This document shows, piece by piece, positions 1-4,723 of a stretch of 5,192 nucleotides of DNA. This stretch comes from Treponema sp. UBA4326 (lineage in GTDB: Bacteria > Spirochaetota > Spirochaetia > Treponematales > Treponemataceae), in assembly GCA_002393835.1 (NCBI GenBank), contig DGTW01000338.1, forward strand, positions 1 through 5,192, given 5' to 3'. Position numbers and translations under genes: made by a program. A model generated the notes under the pieces. That model was not told the DNA's origin. It saw nothing but the letters and a program-made list of their open reading frames with translations, and did no database searches. Position 1 is the stretch's first letter, and each line of letters begins with the position of its first letter.

Positions 1-686
1 CGCCCCCAGTTGATGGAGTTGGCGGAAGAGAACAGAAATCCTCTTTCGGCTAGTTCTTTTTCCAGTTCCTTATCGGAGAAAAGACGCTTAACGCCCGTCT
101 GGGCATCATCGAAGTTACCCTTGACGGCCAGTACGCAGACGTTGCCGCCTTCCTGGGTGCTCATCTGCAGCCGCTGGATCACGCTGGTCCCGCCTTCCGG
201 ATAGAAGACCAGGATCCGGGTGCCGGGTACATCATGGAAGCCGTCCAGAGCCGCTTTTCCGGTATCTCCCGAGGTGGCTGTCAGTATGACGATCTCCCGC
301 GTTTCGCCCGTCTTTTTAAGCGCGCCTGTCAGAAGATAGGGCAGCATCTGCAGGGCGAAATCCTTGAAAGCGCAGGTCGGACCGTGAAAAAGCTCAAGGA
401 CATAAGAAACCTTGTCTACTGGAACTACTGGTGCAGTAAATGGATAGGCATCAGAAATAATTGCCTGCAAGTCCTTGTCTGGAATTTCTCCGTCAACATA
501 AGGTTTCGCCATCTCAAAGGCGATGTCCCTGAAAGAAGGCTCCGGAGTTTTATTTATAAAACTTGACGGCAATTTCGGGAAGGAAGTCGGAATGTACAAG
601 CCGCCTGTTTTTTCGTTCATGCCGTTCATTACGGCAGTCTTAAGGTCGGTCTTAACGGATTTGTCTCTCGTGTCTGTGTAAATCAT
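1..686 (-). CDS. thrC: Threonine synthase, N-terminal 228 residues (3' end outside window)
   Basis: This PLP enzyme converts O-phospho-L-homoserine to L-threonine in the cytosol, the last step of threonine synthesis. The reading frame is open from the ATG at 686 to base 1. Visible family features are the N-terminal part with GGLYIP (28-33), the PLP-lysine motif ELFHGPTCAFKDFA (98-111, Schiff-base lysine K108), the phosphate-binding loop TATSGDTG (136-143), FYPEGGTS (161-168) and SANSINWG (221-228), where the window ends. K108 sits where it does in other bacterial ThrC proteins. The start is fixed by the Shine-Dalgarno AGAGGA at 694-699, 7 nt upstream. The gene follows the lipoprotein gene on the same strand after 49 nt without a terminator, so co-transcription is plausible. 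Bases 1-360 are richer in GC (about 57%) than 361-660 (about 45%). The identification is secure; roughly half of the protein lies outside the window. Confidence 0.96.
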   Translation of the reverse strand, partial: MIYTDTRDKSVKTDLKTAVMNGMNEKTGGLYIPTSFPKLPSSFINKTPEPSFRDIAFEMAKPYVDGEIPDKDLQAIISDAYPFTAPVVPVDKVSYVLELFHGPTCAFKDFALQMLPYLLTGALKKTGETREIVILTATSGDTGKAALDGFHDVPGTRILVFYPEGGTSVIQRLQMSTQEGGNVCVLAVKGNFDDAQTGVKRLFSDKELEKELAERGFLFSSANSINWG

Positions 687-693
687 AAAAAAT

Positions 694-699
694 TCCTCT
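694..699 (-). promoter_or_regulatory. Ribosome binding site of thrC
   Basis: AGAGGA lies 7 nt upstream of the ATG at 686 and fixes the thrC start. Its context, AGGA followed by a T-rich spacer and ATG, is almost the same as that of the upstream lipoprotein gene. Confidence 0.85.
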
Positions 700-735
700 T
701 CTAATGTAGCATTTTGAATTATGCATTAAGCATTG

Positions 736-1698
736 CTATATTCCGTATTTGATTTCGTTTGCGATGTCTTTGGCGATTTCTTTTCTTGCGTTGTCGAGTG
801 CTGTCCAGTCACTCTTGTCCGTTGCTGAAACCGTTTTCTCGCTAGTGAAAGTAATCTCTCCTGTTTTTAAGTTCATACATTTTATTTCGGCGAGAAGCTT
901 GTAGCAGCTTCCCTCGTCGTTTCGCTCGTAAGAGTCGATTTTTATCGTGCCGAAGAGAAGGAAACTTGAATTGTTTCCGACGAGTGCCTTTGCCTTCTCC
1001 AGGGTTTTTGCATCGTTCCCCGAGATAACCTGATTCGTAAGGTCAATGTTTCCGATTCGTGAGAAGCCCAGTTTCATTAGGGACATGAGAATATTCGTTG
1101 ATGAAACTGGATTTGAGGTGATTGGTTTTCCGTTCTGGTTGAAGTCAACGATTGCGATGACCCCGCCGGCAGATTTTAAGTCTGTCTGAACCCTGAATGG
1201 GGCCTTTATCGTGTTTTCTGAGGCGATTTTTGCGATTTCCTCGTTTCCGGTGTTTCCACGGGGGAAAAATGAGATTTCTGAATTGAATGAGCAGGTTGGA
1301 GTTGGAGGCAGGAATGTAGCCTTGCCCTCCGAGTCAGTCAGAATGGCCGTCTCTGCGAAGGCTATGCTGCCGTTTTCCCTGCCTGACGGATAGATTACAG
1401 AAAGCTCAAATCCTTCGACAGCTTTTCCCTCTGAATCGAGAACTTGAAGGGTATATGGAGAAGTGAATATTCTTCCTTTTATTGGCTCTTTTGGAGTTGA
1501 GATTAAAGAGATTTTTGCTGAGGCGACTTTTTGAGCGTAAAGGTCACTTTCGCTGGGCTCAGCCTTTTCTGTTGATTCAATGACCGTTTTTATTTCCTGA
1601 GTTTCGTTTTTTGTGGCAGTCTTTGTCGTGGCACATGAAAAAGTGAGTGTAGTGGCTGCCAGTGAAATGTAAATTCCTCTGTACAATACTGATTTCAT
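736..1698 (-). CDS. Predicted lipoprotein with Ig-like and CsgG/TolB-like domains
   Basis: I do not recognise a named gene. The 320-residue product starts with a lipoprotein signal peptide: K2 and R7, a hydrophobic stretch (about 9-20), then TFSC with the lipidated cysteine at C22. The lipobox is relaxed, as is common in spirochaetes. A polar, probably disordered linker (23-60) follows. Residues about 80-132 look like an Ig-like or carboxypeptidase-regulatory-like beta sandwich (VLDSEGKAVEGFELSV, then TDSEGKATFLPP). Residues about 178-320 resemble the CsgG/LpoB/TolB-N type of alpha/beta domain: GGVIAIVDF, then FLLFGTIKID (246-255), NLKTGEITF (276-284) and a C-terminal helix. These domain calls are by eye. 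The start at M44 of the longer open frame is chosen because an AGGA site lies 6 nt upstream, the signal peptide begins there, and the extra upstream codons cover a good promoter. The protein should be anchored to a membrane from the periplasmic side or exposed at the surface; its role is unknown. Confidence 0.85.
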   Translation of the reverse strand: MKSVLYRGIYISLAATTLTFSCATTKTATKNETQEIKTVIESTEKAEPSESDLYAQKVASAKISLISTPKEPIKGRIFTSPYTLQVLDSEGKAVEGFELSVIYPSGRENGSIAFAETAILTDSEGKATFLPPTPTCSFNSEISFFPRGNTGNEEIAKIASENTIKAPFRVQTDLKSAGGVIAIVDFNQNGKPITSNPVSSTNILMSLMKLGFSRIGNIDLTNQVISGNDAKTLEKAKALVGNNSSFLLFGTIKIDSYERNDEGSCYKLLAEIKCMNLKTGEITFTSEKTVSATDKSDWTALDNARKEIAKDIANEIKYGI

Positions 1699-1704
1699 AA
1701 AAAT

Positions 1705-1708
1705 TCCT
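1705..1708 (-). promoter_or_regulatory. Ribosome binding site of the lipoprotein gene
   Basis: AGGA lies 6 nt upstream of the ATG at 1698. It decides between this start and an in-frame ATG at 1827, which has no such site. Confidence 0.75.
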
Positions 1709-1726
1709 ATACTTTTAGATTCGGTA

Positions 1727-1755
1727 ATTATAGAAAAAAAATTGATATTCCACAA
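1727..1755 (-). promoter_or_regulatory. Sigma-70-type promoter of the lipoprotein gene
   Basis: On the minus strand TTGTGG (1755-1750) is followed by a 17-nt spacer, which includes a run of eight T, and a perfect TATAAT (1732-1727). Transcription would start near 1720 and give a leader of about 22 nt carrying the AGGA site. This supports the start at 1698 and may also serve thrC. Confidence 0.7.
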
Positions 1756-1760
1756 GTAGA

Positions 1761-1790
1761 ACTTTTCCAGAAGCCGAATTAGGGAAAAGT
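1761..1790. repeat. Interrupted dyad between the divergent promoters
   Basis: ACTTTTCC (1761-1768) and its exact complement GGAAAAGT (1783-1790) are separated by 14 nt. The dyad lies between the -35 box of the lipoprotein gene (1750-1755) and the proposed -35 box of alr (1810-1815). The position fits an operator for one or both genes, but no regulator is known and an 8-bp dyad can arise by chance. Confidence 0.4.
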
Positions 1791-1809
1791 GTGCGAAAGA
1801 AGTCGCTTG

Positions 1810-1838
1810 TTGCACAAAAAAATCCAAGTCAATAGAAT
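1810..1838 (+). promoter_or_regulatory. Possible alr promoter giving a near-leaderless mRNA
   Basis: TTGCAC (1810-1815), a 17-nt spacer and TAGAAT (1833-1838, five of six matches to TATAAT) form a plausible sigma-70 promoter. The predicted transcription start falls on about base 1845, the A of the alr ATG. The -35 box is weak (TTG only), so a different promoter further upstream remains possible. Confidence 0.45.
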
Positions 1839-1844
1839 GAAAGA

Positions 1845-3023
1845 ATGAGACCTACAATCGCCCGAATTTACCTTGACAATCTCCGTCACAACATTAGCCT
1901 TATCCGCTCAAAAATAAATCCATCTTCAAAAATGTGCGTGGCTATCAAGGCCGACGCTTACGGACACGGTGCCGTTCAGTGCGCGAAAGTCGCCATTGAG
2001 TGCGGGGCCGATTATTTTGCAGTGGCCGCAATCAGCGAGGGAATACAGCTTCGTGAGGCAGGAATAAAATGCCCGATTCTGGTTTTAAGTCTTTGTTCTC
2101 CTGACGAAATGGATGATTTGGTTCAGAATGATTTGACACCACTTGCATTCGACGAGGAATATATTACTGGAATAGCCGTCTCATGCCTCAGGCTGGGCAA
2201 AAAAGATTTCCCTGTTCACCTTGCCGTTGACACTGGAATGGGGCGGATCGGTTGCCTGCCGGAAGAAGCTCCCTTTTTTGCCAAGATGATTGAGGACACA
2301 AAGGTCTTGAAGCTTGGCGGTATGTGCACCCATTTTTCCGTAGGTGACTTGCTTGATGCTGATGACATTGAATACACAAAAAAACAGTTCGAGCGCTTTT
2401 GCTTTGCCTGCGAGCAGGTAAAAAAGCTTGGAATCGACCCCGGAATTCGTCATTGCGCGAATTCAGCCCTCACGCTTAACAATCCTGAAATGCACCTCGA
2501 TATGTGTCGGCCTGGAATCATCTGTTATGGCTACTATCCGGGAGATTTAACTAAAGAATATTTTGAAGGAAAAAACGAGAAAATTGAGCTCAAGCCCGTT
2601 ATGGCCCTTGTCTCAAAAGTGGTCGCAATCAGAAAATTCGGCGTGGGGCATTCAATTTCCTACGGCCGCACCTGGACTTCTTCCCGGGAGACCGACATCG
2701 GGGTTCTTCCGATTGGTTATGATGATGGTCTCTTCCGAAGGTTCAACCAGACTAACGAGGGTCGAGAAGGTGGCGGCCTCAAAGTCGCTGTCGGCGGAAA
2801 GCCTTATCCTGTCCGAGGCCGTATCTGCATGGACCAGTGCATGATTGATTTGGGAAAAGAAAGCGAAGTCAAACGTTGGGATGAGGCCGTGATTTTCGGA
2901 CCTGCTGAAAGCGGGGCTTTGCAGAGTGCCGAGGAAATCGCCCGGGCGACCAACACGATTTCCTACGAAATTACCTGCGGAATCTCAAAGCGCGTTCCTA
3001 GAGTGTACATTACATCCATGTAA
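1845..3023 (+). CDS. alr: Alanine racemase (PLP-dependent)
   Basis: This cytosolic enzyme interconverts L- and D-alanine and supplies D-alanine for peptidoglycan. The 392-residue length is normal for the family. The N-terminal TIM barrel carries the PLP lysine K35 in AIKADAYGHG (33-42), then DTGMGRIG (129-136), the metal-free barrel motif MCTHFS (160-165), HCANSA (203-208) and RPGIICYGYYP (222-232). The C-terminal beta domain has the catalytic tyrosine Y273 in SYGRTW, then LPIGYDDG (288-295) and RGRICMDQ (324-331). The start is unambiguous: an in-frame TAG at 1833-1835 closes the frame and RPTIARIYLDNLRHNI is the usual N-terminus. No convincing Shine-Dalgarno precedes the ATG. The gene diverges from the lipoprotein gene and converges on folC. 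Its last codons (VYITSM) are part of a near-perfect palindrome, and an intrinsic terminator follows at 3124-3149. All expected catalytic residues are present. Confidence 0.97.
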   Translation: MRPTIARIYLDNLRHNISLIRSKINPSSKMCVAIKADAYGHGAVQCAKVAIECGADYFAVAAISEGIQLREAGIKCPILVLSLCSPDEMDDLVQNDLTPLAFDEEYITGIAVSCLRLGKKDFPVHLAVDTGMGRIGCLPEEAPFFAKMIEDTKVLKLGGMCTHFSVGDLLDADDIEYTKKQFERFCFACEQVKKLGIDPGIRHCANSALTLNNPEMHLDMCRPGIICYGYYPGDLTKEYFEGKNEKIELKPVMALVSKVVAIRKFGVGHSISYGRTWTSSRETDIGVLPIGYDDGLFRRFNQTNEGREGGGLKVAVGGKPYPVRGRICMDQCMIDLGKESEVKRWDEAVIFGPAESGALQSAEEIARATNTISYEITCGISKRVPRVYITSM

Positions 3024-3033
3024 TGTACACTCT
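3000..3033. repeat. Near-perfect 34-bp palindrome over the alr stop codon
   Basis: The left arm GAGTGTACATTACAT (3001-3015) and right arm ATGTAATGTACACTC (3018-3032) are exact complements around a CC centre. One further A-T pair (3000/3033) gives 16 matched positions. With a realistic TCCA loop the RNA hairpin would have a 15-bp stem. The alr stop codon TAA (3021-3023) lies in the right arm. No T-tract follows on either strand, so it is not a classic intrinsic terminator. It could protect the alr mRNA 3' end, assist termination, bind a dimeric protein or belong to a dispersed palindrome family. Confidence 0.9.
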
Positions 3034-3044
3034 TAGAGAATTAC

Positions 3045-3111
3045 GAGAAAATTCTGTTCACCTCTAGGTAAACGCGGCAAATATCATTGACTTTGCCGTT
3101 TGAATTTTCTC
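3045..3111. repeat. Nested inverted repeats in the alr-folC intergenic region
   Basis: An outer pair, GAGAAAATTC (3045-3054) and GAATTTTCTC (3102-3111), is an exact 10-bp inverted repeat. It encloses an inner stem of AAAC plus GGCAAA (3070-3073, 3076-3081) against TTTGCC plus GTTT (3092-3097, 3098-3101), with a 2-nt bulge and a 10-nt loop. It lies between the palindrome over the alr end and the alr terminator. It may help to end folC transcripts coming from the right, although no clear T-tract follows in that direction. Confidence 0.5.
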
Positions 3112-3123
3112 TCTTTGCTTTGT

Positions 3124-3149
3124 TGCCGCATCCTTGCGGCAGTTTTTTT
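3124..3149 (+). terminator. Intrinsic terminator of alr
   Basis: A perfect 7-bp stem TGCCGCA (3124-3130) and TGCGGCA (3135-3141) with loop TCCT is followed by G and seven T (3143-3149). It terminates plus-strand transcription from alr about 100 nt after the stop codon. The T-tract overlaps the folC stop codon (3148-3150), so the two convergent genes are packed tail to tail. On the minus strand the same hairpin directly follows folC but lacks a downstream T-tract. Confidence 0.88.
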
Positions 3150-4659
3150 ATACCAATAATTTCTTGACTTCGGCAATCAGGTAGAAGGAGCCTGTCACAA
3201 GCAAAATCGATTTATTAGCGTTCGCATGGTCGAACGCTTTTTTTATCTGCTTTTCAAAATCTTCGTTGAGGTCGTAGGGAATTTCTGCCTTGTCAAAAGC
3301 CTTTGCGAGCTTTTCCAAATCTGACTGTTTTACGTTTCCGGGTTTTGTCAAAAATACCGACTCAAACTGATTTTTAAAAAGCGGGGCAATGTCTGCTGCG
3401 TCCTTGTCGGCCGCACAAGCGAAAAGAAGGGTTTTATCCCATGTGGTATCCTGCGAACGACTGTTAGTGTCATCTGAAAATTGATTCATGTTTTCCTTAC
3501 GACCGTCAGTTTTTCCGAAAACCTGATTCATCGTCTCCATTGTGAAGCGGACGCTGTTGACTGTGTGCGCTCCGTCCATTACGAGAAAGGGAATGTTTTC
3601 AAAGCCTTTTGGCTTCTGAACGATTTCAAATCGGGCAGGGAGCTTTGCTTTTGCCAGGCCCCTTTCAATCGCATCCTCACTAATGTTCGGCAGGGCTGTT
3701 TTTACAGCAAGGGTTGCAAGCGCGGCATTCTCAGCCTGAAAACGGCCGACCAATAGCGTATCTGTTTGTATAGGTCTTTTTAAAATTTTTGAAGAAAAAC
3801 TAACATTCATTAGTGAAATGTTGCGGTTTTCTTGTGAGATTGTATGATTTTTTATAACATCTTCTTTAAAATCTTGACTACCGATAGTTATATTTGTATT
3901 ATTTTTTATACAATCTGATATATTTTTTATCTTATAATCCAAGTCTTGAATCGCATCTTCCACGAAAATTGCCTGGGCCTGCTTTTCTTTTGCAATCTTC
4001 TCAAAAACTTTACGAACTTCCGGTCGTTGGCGGGCAATTACGACGGGCGTGTTTTCCTTTATGATTCCGCCTTTTTCAAAGGCAATTTTTTCAAGAGTGT
4101 CGCCCAAAAATTCCGTGTGCTCAAGTTCAATGGGTGTGATAACCGAAACCTTTGGGTTTACGACGTTCGTTGAGTCCAGCCGTCCTCCAATGCCCACTTC
4201 AAAAACGGACCAGTCTACTTTTGCCTGTCGGAAAACCAAGAATGAAAAAAGCGTGACAAGCTCGAACCAGGTTATAGGGCGCTGCCCCGGAAGCTCCTCG
4301 GTCGGAATGGCCTTGACTCCGTTCATGATTTCTTCGACGGCGCGGTTGTAAGCTTCTTCCTCAAAGGGGCCGCTGGGGCTTGAAACCCGCTCGATGAAAT
4401 CCAAAATGTGGGGGGAAGTGTAAAGTCCTGTTTTGTAGCCGGCCTCGTCGAGGATTGAGGCAATGAAGGTTGAGACCGAGCCTTTTCCTTTGCTGCCCGC
4501 CACATGGAAACAGGGGGCGAAATCCTGTGGCTGGCCGAATTTATCGCAGAAGAAGCGCATTGTGTCCAGCCAGAAAATGTTCTTTTTTGGGGTTTTCTCG
4601 AAGTTGAGATATGAATCTATCCAGTTTTCCAGTTTTTCGATTGAAGCAAGTTTTTTCAT
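3148..4659 (-). CDS. folC: Folylpolyglutamate synthase / dihydrofolate synthase
   Basis: This Mur-ligase-family enzyme uses ATP to add glutamate to folates and, in bifunctional members, to dihydropteroate; it acts in the cytosol. Visible features are the P-loop HVAGSKGKGSVS (52-63; usually GTNGKGS), YTSPHILDFIERV (80-92), FEVGIGGRLDSTNVV (153-167), the omega-loop region ITPIELEHTEFLG (174-186), EKGGIIK (195-201) with a lysine that is usually carbamylated, GRFQAENAALA (305-315), DGAH (362-365; DGAHNP is usual, here DGAHTV) and the C-terminal TGSFYLIAEV (489-498). At 503 residues it is clearly longer than the usual 420-440. The excess lies in an N-, I- and K-rich stretch (about 234-293) encoded by AT-rich DNA, and in a loop at about 383-409. 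The start M1 suits the family N-terminus, but no Shine-Dalgarno precedes it. It diverges from trpS. Whether it also has dihydrofolate synthase activity cannot be told from sequence. Confidence 0.94.
   Translation of the reverse strand: MKKLASIEKLENWIDSYLNFEKTPKKNIFWLDTMRFFCDKFGQPQDFAPCFHVAGSKGKGSVSTFIASILDEAGYKTGLYTSPHILDFIERVSSPSGPFEEEAYNRAVEEIMNGVKAIPTEELPGQRPITWFELVTLFSFLVFRQAKVDWSVFEVGIGGRLDSTNVVNPKVSVITPIELEHTEFLGDTLEKIAFEKGGIIKENTPVVIARQRPEVRKVFEKIAKEKQAQAIFVEDAIQDLDYKIKNISDCIKNNTNITIGSQDFKEDVIKNHTISQENRNISLMNVSFSSKILKRPIQTDTLLVGRFQAENAALATLAVKTALPNISEDAIERGLAKAKLPARFEIVQKPKGFENIPFLVMDGAHTVNSVRFTMETMNQVFGKTDGRKENMNQFSDDTNSRSQDTTWDKTLLFACAADKDAADIAPLFKNQFESVFLTKPGNVKQSDLEKLAKAFDKAEIPYDLNEDFEKQIKKAFDHANANKSILLVTGSFYLIAEVKKLLV
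3448..3531 (-). repeat. Possible degenerate 42-nt tandem duplication within folC
   Basis: Two adjacent 14-codon units (3490-3531 and 3448-3489) both begin with ATGAATCA and share ACT and CGT codons in register, with 26 of 42 bases identical by hand alignment. The encoded units are MNQVFGKTDGRKEN and MNQFSDDTNSRSQD. They form most of the extra loop after DGAH, which suggests that the loop grew by duplication, but the similarity is modest. Confidence 0.35.
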
Positions 4660-4667
4660 GATGAAAG

Positions 4668-4673
4668 AGTATA
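4668..4673 (-). promoter_or_regulatory. Possible -10 box of folC
   Basis: TATACT on the minus strand ends 8 nt before the folC ATG, so transcription would start at or within about 2 nt of the start codon. No good -35 box is visible at the proper spacing. Together with the missing Shine-Dalgarno this suggests a leaderless or near-leaderless folC mRNA. Confidence 0.4.
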
Positions 4674-4691
4674 TATTTTTTTTCTGCCTTT

Positions 4692-4700
4692 TGATATAAT
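4692..4700 (+). promoter_or_regulatory. Extended -10 promoter of trpS
   Basis: TGATATAAT is a perfect extended -10 element (TGn followed by TATAAT). The -35 position is AT-rich without a consensus, which extended -10 promoters tolerate. Transcription would start near 4707, giving a leader of about 17 nt that holds the ribosome binding site. This leader is too short for a T-box or attenuator. Confidence 0.65.
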
Positions 4701-4713
4701 CCTCGAATTAAAA

Positions 4714-4719
4714 AGAGGA
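4714..4719 (+). promoter_or_regulatory. Ribosome binding site of trpS
   Basis: AGAGGA lies 4 nt upstream of the ATG at 4724 and supports this start rather than the internal ATG codons for residues 17 and 19. Confidence 0.8.
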
Positions 4720-4723
4720 AATT

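Noticed and set aside
10..566. Open frames on the plus strand at 10-204 and 234-566
   Set aside because: Both lie antisense to thrC, which has clear motifs throughout; their products look like no protein family and have no ribosome binding site.
687..735. Possible separate thrC promoter or terminator in the 49-nt gap, with ATGCAT and TAGCA/TGCTA repeats
   Set aside because: The best -10 candidate (TACATT) lacks a -35 partner, and the 5-bp repeats have no T-tract.
1699..1827. In-frame upstream extension of the lipoprotein gene (43 codons from an ATG at 1827)
   Set aside because: It covers the TTGTGG-17-TATAAT promoter and would bury the signal peptide; the AGGA site and lipoprotein signal point to 1698.
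1837..1848. Three-codon upstream frame ATG AAA GAA TGA whose stop overlaps the alr ATG
   Set aside because: It would suit translational coupling, but it has no ribosome binding site and the proposed alr transcript starts downstream of it.
2181..2844. Open frames overlapping alr on either strand
   Set aside because: They are out-of-frame shadows of a well-conserved complete gene.
3000..3033. Palindrome as an intrinsic terminator or transposon end
   Set aside because: No T-run follows on either strand, and no transposase, second end or target duplication is visible in the window.
3481..4699. Open frames overlapping folC on both strands, including one from 4463 across the folC start
   Set aside because: They follow from the coding strand composition of folC and have no recognisable features.
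4701..4723. T-box or attenuator control of trpS
   Set aside because: The whole intergenic region is 64 bp and the predicted leader about 17 nt, too short for either.
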